Assembly: GCF_001412655.1 (NCBI RefSeq)
Contig: NZ_CP012996.1
Location: 806,001-870,000 of the forward strand
DNA length: 64,000 nucleotides
Source: Pedobacter sp. PACM 27299
Lineage (GTDB): Bacteria > Bacteroidota > Bacteroidia > Sphingobacteriales > Sphingobacteriaceae
Reading direction: 5' to 3'
In this document: one piece after another, positions 16,314 to 24,642 of the stretch
Position numbering within the stretch: position 1 is the stretch's first letter
Layout of the letters: every line of letters begins with the position of its first letter
The notes under the pieces: generated by a model
Told to the model about the DNA's origin: nothing
The model's input: only the letters and a program-made list of their open reading frames with translations
Databases searched by the model: none
Position numbers and translations under genes: made by a program

Positions 16314-17822
16314 ATGAGTAGAAATAGAAAATCCGGAACGGTAACCATTATCCCCAATTTAAGTATTATTGATATTGCCGAAGAAGGCAAGGGAGTAGGT
16401 AAAGCAGATGAGTTGGTGGTATTTGTGGATAAAGCCGTACCCGGCGATGTCGTTGATGTTCGTGTTGTAAAAAAGAAAAAGAATTTCGCTGAGGCCGTAA
16501 TTGAGGCTATACATGTGAAATCTGAGTTGAGAACGGATGCATTTTGTCAGCATTTTGGTACTTGTGGCGGCTGCAAATGGCAGCACATGGACTATAGTGC
16601 TCAATTGACATTTAAACAGAAAAATGTAGAAGCCGCTTTGCAAAGGCTGGCTAAAATTGATATCTCCTCCATGGAGCCGATTTTAGGATCAGCAGAGAAT
16701 AAATACTATAGAAATAAATTAGAATATACCTTTTCAAATAAACGCTGGCTAAATAAAGCAGATATGCCGGTGATTGCAGATGCTGAAGCTTCAGCTGATG
16801 AGCATGCTGTAGTTGAAGAGATCGCTTCCCCAGAAAAAGCGGAAATGGAAATGAATGCTTTAGGTTTCCACGTTCCTTTGCGTTTTGATAAAATATTAGA
16901 CATTGAGCATTGCTATTTACAGGCAGAACCTTCCAACACTTTGAGAAATAAAGTGAGAAGTTATGCTTTGGAAAATGGAATCAGCTTCTATGATCTGCGT
17001 AACCATGAAGGTGCTTTAAGAAACCTGATCATCCGTACCTCTTCTACAGGTGAAGTAATGGTTGTGGTGGTGTTCGCATACGTGGAACAAGCACAGGTAG
17101 ATGGTATGATGGAATACCTGAAAGTGAACTTCCCTGAAGTGACTTCTCTTTTATACATCATCAACCAGAAGAAAAATGATACTATTTTCGATCAGGAAGT
17201 AATTACTTACGCAGGAAGAGACCACATCTTTGAAGAAATGAATGGACTGAAATTCAAAATTGGTGCGAAATCATTCTATCAGACCAACTCTTTACAAGCT
17301 TTTGAATTGTATAAGATTACGAAAGAGTTTGCTGGTTTCAGCGGAGATGAACTGGTATACGATTTATATACTGGTGCTGGTACGATTGCCAACTTTGTAG
17401 CAGGTAGCGTGAAGCAGGTAATTGGTGTTGAATATGTGCCTACGGCAATTGAAGATGCTAAATTCAACTCGAATTTAAACGGAATCAACAATACCACCTT
17501 CTATGCAGGTGATATGAAAGATATTTTAACCACTGATTTTATTGCAGCGCATGGTAAACCTGATGTGGTGATCACAGATCCACCAAGAGCAGGTATGCAT
17601 GCAGATGTTGTAGCCAGATTGCTAGAGATGGAAGCAGAGAAAATTGTGTATGTGAGCTGTAATGCAGCGACCCAGGCAAGAGATTTAGCCCTGTTAAAAG
17701 AGAAATATGAAGTAGTACGCATCAAACCTGTAGATATGTTCCCGCATACACAGCATGTTGAAAACGTAGTGCTGTTAAAATTTACCGGTCTGACTACTGT
17801 TGAAGTAGCAGAAGCTAATTAG
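16314..17822 (+). CDS. rlmD: 23S rRNA (uracil(1939)-C(5))-methyltransferase
   Basis: A 502-residue SAM-dependent RNA m5U methyltransferase of the RlmD/TrmA superfamily. The N-terminal TRAM domain (about 10-70) is followed by the 4Fe-4S cysteines in FCQHFGTCGGCKWQH with a fourth Cys in DIEHCYLQ. The SAM site is VYDLYTGAGTIANFV, then VITDPPRAGM and the catalytic Cys in IVYVSCNAATQARDL. Between FSNKRW and NALGFHVP there is an acidic Ala/Glu-rich insertion of about 35 residues. The paralogue specificity (RlmD versus RlmCD) is inferred from similarity to Bacteroidota RlmD. A 135-codon gene follows 6 bp later, so the two are probably one operon. Confidence 0.9.
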   Translation: MSRNRKSGTVTIIPNLSIIDIAEEGKGVGKADELVVFVDKAVPGDVVDVRVVKKKKNFAEAVIEAIHVKSELRTDAFCQHFGTCGGCKWQHMDYSAQLTFKQKNVEAALQRLAKIDISSMEPILGSAENKYYRNKLEYTFSNKRWLNKADMPVIADAEASADEHAVVEEIASPEKAEMEMNALGFHVPLRFDKILDIEHCYLQAEPSNTLRNKVRSYALENGISFYDLRNHEGALRNLIIRTSSTGEVMVVVVFAYVEQAQVDGMMEYLKVNFPEVTSLLYIINQKKNDTIFDQEVITYAGRDHIFEEMNGLKFKIGAKSFYQTNSLQAFELYKITKEFAGFSGDELVYDLYTGAGTIANFVAGSVKQVIGVEYVPTAIEDAKFNSNLNGINNTTFYAGDMKDILTTDFIAAHGKPDVVITDPPRAGMHADVVARLLEMEAEKIVYVSCNAATQARDLALLKEKYEVVRIKPVDMFPHTQHVENVVLLKFTGLTTVEVAEAN

Positions 17823-17828
17823 ATAAAA

Positions 17829-18236
17829 ATGGATATTGAAGAGTTATTGCCTCTGCAGGACCCTGAAGAAGGTAAAAAAGAGGATAAAAAGAAAGTAAGT
17901 CCATTGGTGAGTTTAGAAAAAGACCTGGAATTGTATTCAGATTCGATCAAAGAGGTATCCATCGCGATTCTCAATGAAGGGATTTCTACGCATCCAATCT
18001 TTGTAGCACACCAGCATACAGTTTCCATAGGAGAGATGATCCTGGACAGAACGGAGTTAAATACCGACTGGACCATTCAGGCTTCGACCTTGGATGAGTT
18101 TGTGCAAAAAGGGATTATCAACCCTGAGAAGAAAGCACTATTCTTGAAAAGTTATAAAAAACCACAGGAATTTATGTGTGTATTTGTGATTGTTCCTGAA
18201 GGCGCAAACTTCATTTATTATCCTTATAAAAAATAA
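17829..18236 (+). CDS. Conserved small protein of unknown function in the rlmD operon
   Basis: A 135-residue soluble protein not assigned to a named family. The first 35 residues are strongly charged and look disordered (DPEEGKKEDKKK). The rest looks like a compact alpha/beta domain (VSIAILNEGISTHPIFVAHQH, DWTIQASTLDEFVQKGII) and ends in aromatic YYPYKK. It starts 6 bp after rlmD, so translation is likely coupled. It ends just ahead of a convergent hairpin. The context gives no more than co-expression with an rRNA methyltransferase. Confidence 0.8.
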   Translation: MDIEELLPLQDPEEGKKEDKKKVSPLVSLEKDLELYSDSIKEVSIAILNEGISTHPIFVAHQHTVSIGEMILDRTELNTDWTIQASTLDEFVQKGIINPEKKALFLKSYKKPQEFMCVFVIVPEGANFIYYPYKK

Positions 18237-18244
18237 AAGACCAT

Positions 18245-18279
18245 AAAAAATCCCTACCAGGTAATACCTGTGTAGGGAT
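18245..18279. terminator. Convergent terminator hairpin
   Basis: ATCCCTAC (18250-18257) pairs with GTAGGGAT (18272-18279), with an inner CAGGT/ACCTG extension. An A run at 18245-18250 forms the T tail for the minus-strand gene. It separates the rlmD operon from the GIN-domain gene. Confidence 0.75.
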
Positions 18280-18302
18280 AAACTAAAAACTAATGGTCTA
18301 AA

Positions 18303-19019
18303 TTATTTTACATGAATCACATCTCCGCTTTTTGAGTTAGAGGTCTTATTCAATGCTGCATTTCCTTTATAATGGATATCACTGCCGCCACTTGCACTCG
18401 CTTCTAATCCTTTGTTTACATATACATTCGCATCTGAACCACCACTGGAAGTTACTTTTGCGTAATCACTGATCAGCTGGTAAGCATGTACATCACTGCC
18501 GCCACTGCTCTCTATGATCATATTTTTCACTGTTCCTTTAAGTTTTGCATCTGAACCGCCGCTTATCGTCACTTCCAGATCATCCGCCTGGATGTCTAAA
18601 GAAAGGTCGGCCCCACCAGAAGCACGCAGACTTAATTTTGGTGTTTTAATGGTATTCTGACTATAAACATCACTGCCGCCGCTAGCGGTAATGGCTTTCA
18701 AGGTTTTATAGTTCACATAAACCTTAACGCTTTGTCCTTTAAACTTTCTTCCCCAGCCTTGATTATCCTTGTATTTGATGTTTAAGCCTGAGCCATTCTT
18801 TTCAACTATCACATTTTTTAAAATCTCTTCATGGCCAGTCACTTTAATGTTCTCAGAATTACTCTGGGTAAGATAAAGGTCTATTCCGCTGGAAACAGTA
18901 ACTTCATTGTAATTCGTTAAAGGGATATTTTTGTCTTGCTGTGCTTTTGCTGGTATCGTTAAGATGGAAAAAGCTAAAAGTACAGGTAGTGCTGATTTAA
19001 ATAGTAAGGTGCTTTTCAT
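18303..19019 (-). CDS. Secreted GIN-domain (head GIN / DUF2807) beta-helix protein
   Basis: From the ATG at 19019 the product is 238 residues; the open frame extends 12 codons upstream, but MKSTLLF starts the signal peptide (LLAFSILTIPAKAQ). The mature part is a GIN-domain right-handed beta-helix with a recurring S-G-G-(S/A)-D turn: SGGSDVY, SGGADLS, SGGSDAK, SGGSDVH, SGGSDAN, SGGSDIH, spaced about 16-24 residues apart. Such domains are common exported proteins in Bacteroidota with no proven biochemical role; the regular Asp/Ser ladder could bind cations. It is monocistronic and convergent with the rlmD operon. Confidence 0.85.
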   Translation of the reverse strand: MKSTLLFKSALPVLLAFSILTIPAKAQQDKNIPLTNYNEVTVSSGIDLYLTQSNSENIKVTGHEEILKNVIVEKNGSGLNIKYKDNQGWGRKFKGQSVKVYVNYKTLKAITASGGSDVYSQNTIKTPKLSLRASGGADLSLDIQADDLEVTISGGSDAKLKGTVKNMIIESSGGSDVHAYQLISDYAKVTSSGGSDANVYVNKGLEASASGGSDIHYKGNAALNKTSNSKSGDVIHVK

Positions 19020-19153
19020 GGGATTTCTGATTTGGTTACATGGATTAGACACCATTCCTGCCTAAACGTTGCAGGATTTGGAATTTATTTTTTAAATATT
19101 TGAATATACCCCTTAAAATCGTTCTTTTTGTAGTATAAACTAGTAAATAACAA

Positions 19154-19663
19154 ATGGCAGAATCTCAATTGCTTATTCTTGACAAGAAGCAGATACAACA
19201 AAAGATTAATAGGATTGCTTACCAGATACTGGAAGATAACCTGAATGAGAAGGAAATTGTATTGGCTGGAATATGGGATCGTGGGTATAAAGTTGCCCTT
19301 CGACTAAAGAAAGTATTGGCCAAGATTTCAGACTTGAAAATTACCATGTTGAAAATTGAGCTGGATCGCTTAAATAGCAAGCTAGTTGCCAATACGGATC
19401 TTGATGAGAGCCATTGGAAAAATAAAGTCATCATCCTAGTTGACGATGTACTGAATAGCGGAAAAACATTAGCTTATGGATTGGGTGTTTTCCTGAATAC
19501 CCCGCATAAAAAGATCAGAACCGTAGTATTGGTAGATAGAAGCCATAAAATATTCCCTATTGCAACGGATTTTGTTGGCTTACAGATGGCTACTGTTTTA
19601 AAGGAACATGTAGATGTAGTGATTGATGTAGCAGGAGAAGAGGATCGCGTTTATTTAAGTTAA
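19154..19663 (+). CDS. Phosphoribosyltransferase-family protein (PyrR-like)
   Basis: A 169-residue type I phosphoribosyltransferase fold. The PRPP-binding loop is VIILVDDVLNSGKTLAYGL, preceded by the hood-like segment IVLAGIWDRGYKVALRL. Its length and the N-terminal helix (ILDKKQIQQKINRIAYQI) are closest to PyrR or hypoxanthine phosphoribosyltransferase. No pyr operon is adjacent, so whether it is a regulator or a salvage enzyme is open. It is 38 bp upstream of the acyltransferase gene on the same strand. Confidence 0.85.
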   Translation: MAESQLLILDKKQIQQKINRIAYQILEDNLNEKEIVLAGIWDRGYKVALRLKKVLAKISDLKITMLKIELDRLNSKLVANTDLDESHWKNKVIILVDDVLNSGKTLAYGLGVFLNTPHKKIRTVVLVDRSHKIFPIATDFVGLQMATVLKEHVDVVIDVAGEEDRVYLS

Positions 19664-19700
19664 TCTTGGATTTAAGGCATATTTTTCTCATTTTAGAGAG

Positions 19701-20324
19701 ATGTACCCTTCCCGTAAAAGCAAGTTAATTTTTCAATTCTTTTCTTGGTATAGCGCTTATATCATAAAAAAGGATTTTTCAAGCTATACTTACGACCGGC
19801 TGGAGGTAAAGGAGGACGAGGCGATATTGCTCCTCGCCAATCATTTTAGCTGGTGGGATGGTTTCCTAATGTTTCAATTGAATAAGGTCGTTTTTAAGAA
19901 AGAATTCCATGTGCTGGTCAGCGAAGAAGATTATCAGCGGCGATGGTATTTAAAATATCTCGGTGCTTTTGCTTCCAAAGTGAAGGGGAAAGATGTGGTT
20001 AAAACACTGGCTTATGCCGGACAGCTATTAGATGATCCTCAAAACTTAGTCCTTTTATTTCCTCAGGGGAAGCTCTACACCAGTTATGTGAGCAATATCT
20101 CTTTTGAAAAAGGGGTGATGCAATTGATCAATGCTTCAAAGAAGAAATTTCAAGTGGTATTTTCTGCTACACTTACTGATTATTTTGACAAAAGAAAGCC
20201 AATGGCAAAAAGTTATCTCTGTACCTGGGTGGCGGAAGAGTATATCAGCTTGCAGCTGCTGAAAAGAGAATACAACAAACATTACAATGGGGCAATTCAT
20301 AGACAAAGCAAAAAGTCTGCATGA
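19701..20324 (+). CDS. PlsC-like 1-acylglycerol-3-phosphate-type acyltransferase
   Basis: A 207-residue acyltransferase. The catalytic HX4D motif is NHFSWWDGF (His48, Asp53), and the third block is LLFPQGKL (residues 119-124), where the usual FPEG Glu is Gln. It is short, with only one weak N-terminal hydrophobic segment, so probably peripheral on the inner membrane. It overlaps the next gene by ATGA and thus forms a two-gene unit with a CrtQ-like glycosyltransferase, immediately upstream of ispH. Glycosyl- and acyl-transferase pairs of this type decorate carotenoids or glycolipids in other bacteria. A role in acylating a glycosylated isoprenoid is inference; ordinary phospholipid acylation is the alternative. 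Confidence 0.8.
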   Translation: MYPSRKSKLIFQFFSWYSAYIIKKDFSSYTYDRLEVKEDEAILLLANHFSWWDGFLMFQLNKVVFKKEFHVLVSEEDYQRRWYLKYLGAFASKVKGKDVVKTLAYAGQLLDDPQNLVLLFPQGKLYTSYVSNISFEKGVMQLINASKKKFQVVFSATLTDYFDKRKPMAKSYLCTWVAEEYISLQLLKREYNKHYNGAIHRQSKKSA

Positions 20325-21280
20325 TCTTTTTTCTTTATATCGTACTCGTCTTTTTGGTCCTTCGTTTTTCAGTTACTCTGTTTAATTTTCTTTCTAACCC
20401 TAAAATGGGGAATTATGGCAGGTCTTTTACAGACAAAGTGCTGATCATCATAAAAGTTCATCAATCTGAAGAAGAAGCAGAGAAATTGATCGCCAGCCTA
20501 TCCGCACAGGATTATAAAAATTATGAGATCTTAATTCAGCCGATTCATAGCCCCGATGTCGTTGTCGCAGAGAAAGCTGCTTACTTTCTATTTCTGGATG
20601 CAGACACTGTAATTCAAAGAGGATTTATTAACAGTCTGATTTATCGGACTACTGTGTTTAAACTCGCGATGCTGAGTGTGATTCCTACTCCCCGAATTTC
20701 TGGATTTATAGCCAACTGCATGTATCCCCTGACAGATTTTGTATTATTGAATTTATTTCCTTTAAGGTTAGTTCGCCTGTTGAAACATCCTTCGTTTTCT
20801 ATGGCAAATGGTGCTTGTTTGTTCTTTGATGCGGAGATTTATCGCCAATACGAATGGGATGAGGCCCTTAAATCTTCCAATCAAGCTGCGCTCGAAATCA
20901 TGAAAATGGTCAAACAGGAAAAGCTAAATGCGGACTTGCTGCTGGGAAATAAATTGATCTATCAGAAAGAAAGTAAGCCTGATGTAGCTGGTGTTTCAGG
21001 GCGCCTGATGCTTAATTTCAATCAGCAGCCGATCGTTGCCCTTTCCTATCTAATATTAGTAATCGGCGGCCCAATTGCCATGGCGCTTACTTTAGCCCCT
21101 GTATTTCTGCTGCTGCCCTATGGGCTGATCTTTTTATCAAGAATGATGATCGCTTATCTGACTGCGCAAAAACCTTTTCCATCCATCTTGTACCATCCAT
21201 TACAAATGATCAGCTTAACCTGGCTGGTGGTTCATCAATGCTGGAAAAGCTTTCTTGCTGTATTTAAGTCTAAGAATTAG
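20321..21280 (+). CDS. GT2-like membrane glycosyltransferase (CrtQ-type) with a shortened nucleotide-binding region
   Basis: A 319-residue protein with an N-terminal membrane helix (residues 1-23) and two to three C-terminal helices (about 235-280). The DXD-containing segment YFLFLDADT (DAD at 93-95) and downstream blocks (FPLRLVRLLKHPSFSMANGACLFF) match CrtQ-like family 2 glycosyltransferases. In relatives, some 40-50 residues with the first nucleotide-binding Asp pair lie between QDYxNYEI and FLDADT. Here only about 20 remain (residues 69-90, EILIQPIHSPDVVVAEKAAY). Either it is an unusual acceptor-only protein or activity is lost. It is translationally coupled to the acyltransferase and followed by ispH. 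Confidence 0.75.
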   Translation: MIFFLYIVLVFLVLRFSVTLFNFLSNPKMGNYGRSFTDKVLIIIKVHQSEEEAEKLIASLSAQDYKNYEILIQPIHSPDVVVAEKAAYFLFLDADTVIQRGFINSLIYRTTVFKLAMLSVIPTPRISGFIANCMYPLTDFVLLNLFPLRLVRLLKHPSFSMANGACLFFDAEIYRQYEWDEALKSSNQAALEIMKMVKQEKLNADLLLGNKLIYQKESKPDVAGVSGRLMLNFNQQPIVALSYLILVIGGPIAMALTLAPVFLLLPYGLIFLSRMMIAYLTAQKPFPSILYHPLQMISLTWLVVHQCWKSFLAVFKSKN

Positions 21281-21321
21281 CATATCAGACGTCAGAAATA
21301 GCATATCAAACTCTTTTTATG

Positions 21322-21329
21322 TAATTTTG
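21322..21329 (+). promoter_or_regulatory. ispH promoter -7 element
   Basis: TAATTTTG fits TAnnTTTG and lies 31 bp ahead of the ispH ATG; no clear upstream TTG is seen at standard spacing. Confidence 0.4.
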
Positions 21330-21360
21330 TGACTGTATGAGGTCACTTATTAAATAATTT

Positions 21361-22209
21361 ATGGGATACGATTTAGCCGTCACAATAGATAAAGCATCAG
21401 GATTTTGTTTCGGAGTAGTATATGCAATCGATATGGCTGAAGATATTTTAGACCATGAAGATTATTTATATTGCCTCGGCGACATTGTGCATAACGATGA
21501 AGAGGTAAAGCGATTAACCGCTAAAGGACTTCGTATCATCGATCATGAGCAGCTGCAGACCTTGAAAAATGAAAAGGTTTTGATCAGAGCACATGGGGAA
21601 GCACCTTCTACTTATCAGCTGGCGATGGAAAATAACCTGATCCTCATTGATGCTTCTTGTCCGGTAGTGTTAAAATTGCAGAACAGGATTAAAAATTCGC
21701 ATGACGACGATGAGCAGATTCTGATTTTCGGAAAACATGGTCATGCGGAAGTGATCGGTTTACAAGGACAAACAGATGGGAAAGCCATCGTATTTCAGGA
21801 TCTCGCAGAATTGGATCATGTGGATTTACCTTCAAAATTCACTTTATATAGTCAGACGACCAAAAGCACGGATAAATTCTACCACATCAAAGATCAGCTG
21901 CTGAGCAGAGGATATGAAGTGAAAGCAAATGATACCATTTGTCGCCAGGTGTCTAATCGTTATGGGGATCTGGAGAAATTTGTGGTTGATTTTGATAAGA
22001 TCATCTTTGTATCGGGCAAGAAATCTTCAAATGGAAAGGTCTTGTACGATGTCTGCAAAAAATACAATCCCAATGCCTACTTTATTTCAAATGTGGAAGA
22101 AATCGATCAGAGTTGGTTTGCTGCAAATGATAAGGTCGGGATTTGTGGGGCCACTTCTACGCCAATGTGGCTAATGGAACAGGTAAAATCAACTTTAGAA
22201 TCTTATTAA
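21361..22209 (+). CDS. ispH: 4-hydroxy-3-methylbut-2-enyl diphosphate reductase
   Basis: A 282-residue IspH/LytB, the last enzyme of the MEP isoprenoid pathway, converting HMBPP to IPP and DMAPP through a 4Fe-4S cluster. Cluster cysteines are Cys16 (SGFCFGV), Cys100 (IDASCPVV) and Cys194 (NDTICRQVSNR). Further conserved blocks are IRAHGEAPSTY, FGKHGHAEVIG, SGKKSSNGKVL and ICGATSTPMW. Length is normal for the Bacteroidota form. It is followed 90 bp later by hemH. The preceding glycosyl-/acyltransferase pair could use isoprenoid-derived products, but no carotenoid genes are in view. Confidence 0.95.
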   Translation: MGYDLAVTIDKASGFCFGVVYAIDMAEDILDHEDYLYCLGDIVHNDEEVKRLTAKGLRIIDHEQLQTLKNEKVLIRAHGEAPSTYQLAMENNLILIDASCPVVLKLQNRIKNSHDDDEQILIFGKHGHAEVIGLQGQTDGKAIVFQDLAELDHVDLPSKFTLYSQTTKSTDKFYHIKDQLLSRGYEVKANDTICRQVSNRYGDLEKFVVDFDKIIFVSGKKSSNGKVLYDVCKKYNPNAYFISNVEEIDQSWFAANDKVGICGATSTPMWLMEQVKSTLESY

Positions 22210-22283
22210 TACATTATTACATCATAAAAAAGTAATTATTGGTTTTCCCAGTAGAGATACCGGGTTATAATCATTTGATTAAT

Positions 22284-22291
22284 TATTTTTG
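22284..22291 (+). promoter_or_regulatory. hemH promoter -7 element
   Basis: TATTTTTG matches TAnnTTTG and ends 8 bp before the hemH ATG at 22300, again predicting a transcript with a leader of only a few bases. Confidence 0.4.
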
Positions 22292-22299
22292 CTAAAATT

Positions 22300-23316
22300 A
22301 TGGGAAAAAAGGGCATACTGCTAGTGAATTTAGGAACTCCGGATAGTCCGGAAGTAAGTGATGTACGAACATATCTTGATGAGTTCTTGATGGATGAGCG
22401 TGTGATTGATATCAACGCATTTCAGAGAACATTATTGGTGAAAGGAATTATTGTTCCTTTTCGCAGCCCTAAAACTTCTAAGTTATACAAGGAGATCTGG
22501 GATGAAAATGGATCGCCTTTGTTATATTACAGCAAAATCCAGGCAGCGATGCTTCAGGAGAAACTTGGCGAGGAATACCAGGTTGAATTGGCCATGCGTT
22601 ATCAAAATCCTTCCATTGCTTCTGGTCTGGACAGGCTAAAAGCTGGATTGGTAGAAAGTATCCAAGTGATTCCATTATTCCCGCAATACGCCTCTGCAAG
22701 TACAGGGTCGGTGATCCAAAAGGTAATGGAACTGGTGAGCAAATGGCAAACGGTTCCGCCAATCAGCTTCATCAACTCTTTCCATGATAATGAATTGATG
22801 ATAGATACTTTCGCTGAGAATGCGCAAAAGTATCAGCCGGAAAGTTATGATCAGATCTTATTTAGTTTCCATGGCCTGCCAGAAAGACAATTAAAAAAAT
22901 GTGACCATACCGGCCAGCATTGCTTGAAAAAAGACGATTGCTGCAGTACCTTGACCAATGTGAACAAGTTTTGCTATTCTGCACAGTGTCATGATACCGC
23001 CAGATTAATCGCTAAAAGATTGAACATTCCTGCTGAAAAGTATTCTGTATGTTTCCAATCGAGATTAGGAAAAGAACCTTGGGTACAGCCTTATACCAGT
23101 GATGTTTTAAAAGAACTTGCGGAAAAAGGTAAAAAGAGACTTTTGGTATTCTGTCCGGCTTTTGTGGCAGATTGCTTAGAAACACTTTATGAGGTAAGCG
23201 TGGAATATCATGAAGAGTTCAGAGCTCTCGGCGGTGAAGAAGTTCAGTTGGTAGCCAGCTTAAATGACGACCCCAAATTTATTGATGCGCTAGTTGAAAT
23301 GGTGAAACCATCATAA
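22300..23316 (+). CDS. hemH: Ferrochelatase
   Basis: A 338-residue class I ferrochelatase that inserts Fe2+ into protoporphyrin IX, the last step of protoheme synthesis. The N-terminus KGILLVNLGTPDSPEVSDVR is diagnostic. YLDEFLMDERVIDI, IPLFPQYASASTGSV and the metal-binding His motif FSFHGLPERQLKKCD follow, then the Glu-bearing ADCLETLYEVSVEY. A cysteine-rich segment (CDHTGQHCLKKDDCCS) in the middle is notable and common in Bacteroidota enzymes. The gene is convergent with waaA, 45 bp away. Confidence 0.96.
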   Translation: MGKKGILLVNLGTPDSPEVSDVRTYLDEFLMDERVIDINAFQRTLLVKGIIVPFRSPKTSKLYKEIWDENGSPLLYYSKIQAAMLQEKLGEEYQVELAMRYQNPSIASGLDRLKAGLVESIQVIPLFPQYASASTGSVIQKVMELVSKWQTVPPISFINSFHDNELMIDTFAENAQKYQPESYDQILFSFHGLPERQLKKCDHTGQHCLKKDDCCSTLTNVNKFCYSAQCHDTARLIAKRLNIPAEKYSVCFQSRLGKEPWVQPYTSDVLKELAEKGKKRLLVFCPAFVADCLETLYEVSVEYHEEFRALGGEEVQLVASLNDDPKFIDALVEMVKPS

Positions 23317-23361
23317 ACATCATTTCATAACTGATAGTAAACAATAGTTTCTGATGATGAA

Positions 23362-24579
23362 TTAGAAATTACGAGTAATATAATCCAGGATCTGACGGGT
23401 AGAACCGGTTTTATTCTGTACATACTTCTGGGCGATCTTTCCCGCAGCTGCATTCTTTTGGAATTGTAGAAAAGCGGCAGAAAGATCGCTTTCTGTTTCA
23501 ATACTAATTGCTGCTCCAATTTCAATCAGGTCTTTTGCCTCTTGGAACTTAGCATATTTAGGACCAAAAATTACGGGAATTCCATAAGCAGCAGCTTCCA
23601 GTGTGTTGTGAATGCCTGCCCCGAATCCTCCACCGATATAGGCAATGTTACCATATTGATAAAGCGACGAAAGCATGCCGATGTTGTCTATAATTAGGGT
23701 TTTGGCAATTTTTTTACTTCCTTTTAATAGTTCGGAATGCGTAATTGCTGCGGGAATAAGTTTTCTCAGTGCTGCAATATGTGAATCGTCTGTTTCATGA
23801 GGTGCAATGACGAATTTCCAGTCTGGGTGCTGGGCAATAAGAACAGCGATCAACTGCTCATCTGCCGGCCAGCTGCTGCCCGCAATAAATACTGGATCTG
23901 ATCCGCAGAAATCTGCGACTTCCTGAATGGTTTTTGGCGATTGTGCATTTTCGGCCACACGATCGAAACGGGTATCTCCACTTAAACTTACATTTTCCAA
24001 ATGGATTCTTTTTAATAAGTCAACGCTCTCCTGGTTTTGAACGAAAAAATGGGTGACGAAACTTAGGATTTTCCGGTTAAAGGAGCCGTACCATTTGAAA
24101 AATATCTGATCTGGCCGGAAAATTCCGGAGATCACATATAAAGGGATGTTGTGCTGATGCAAGACTTTGAAATAATGATACCAATATTCATACTTGGTGA
24201 AGATGGCAATTTCAGGTTTAATCGCTGCAATGAACTTTTTGGCATTTGCCTCAGTATCTAAAGGCAGATAAAAAACACCAGCTGCCAAAGCATAGTTTTT
24301 TCTGATCTCATATCCCGAAGGAGAAAAGAAGGTAACGACGATATTTTTATTGGGATAAAGGGTTTTAATCTTTTCCAAAACAGGTCTTCCCTGCTCGAAT
24401 TCGCCCAATGAAGCGAAATGAAACCATATATTGGTTTTAGAAGGATCCAGTGTTTTTTCTATTTGCTCAAAAAGTTGAGTTCTACCCTCGATAAACAGTT
24501 TGGCTTTTGTGTTGAATAAGGAAAATACGCGCAGCACTAATCCATAAAAAGAGATTCCTATATTATAAAGCCAAAGCAT
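23362..24579 (-). CDS. waaA: 3-deoxy-D-manno-octulosonic acid transferase
   Basis: A 405-residue Kdo transferase (GT30) that adds Kdo from CMP-Kdo to lipid A precursor at the inner membrane. It begins with an uncleaved N-terminal membrane anchor (residues 1-20) and has the catalytic Glu region ASLGEFEQGRPVLE, IFTKYEYWYHYF, FVAGSSWP-like VFIAGSSWPADEQL, APHE and YIGGGFGAGIHNTLEAAAYGIP. Length is normal. It stands alone, divergent from the sugar-nucleotide operon that starts 63 bp away; together they suggest a cell-envelope polysaccharide neighbourhood. Confidence 0.95.
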   Translation of the reverse strand: MLWLYNIGISFYGLVLRVFSLFNTKAKLFIEGRTQLFEQIEKTLDPSKTNIWFHFASLGEFEQGRPVLEKIKTLYPNKNIVVTFFSPSGYEIRKNYALAAGVFYLPLDTEANAKKFIAAIKPEIAIFTKYEYWYHYFKVLHQHNIPLYVISGIFRPDQIFFKWYGSFNRKILSFVTHFFVQNQESVDLLKRIHLENVSLSGDTRFDRVAENAQSPKTIQEVADFCGSDPVFIAGSSWPADEQLIAVLIAQHPDWKFVIAPHETDDSHIAALRKLIPAAITHSELLKGSKKIAKTLIIDNIGMLSSLYQYGNIAYIGGGFGAGIHNTLEAAAYGIPVIFGPKYAKFQEAKDLIEIGAAISIETESDLSAAFLQFQKNAAAGKIAQKYVQNKTGSTRQILDYITRNF

Positions 24580-24642
24580 TTTGTGTGTTTATTTATTATC
24601 TTAGCCGAAGATACTTCATTAAAATTAAAACGTAATTAATAT

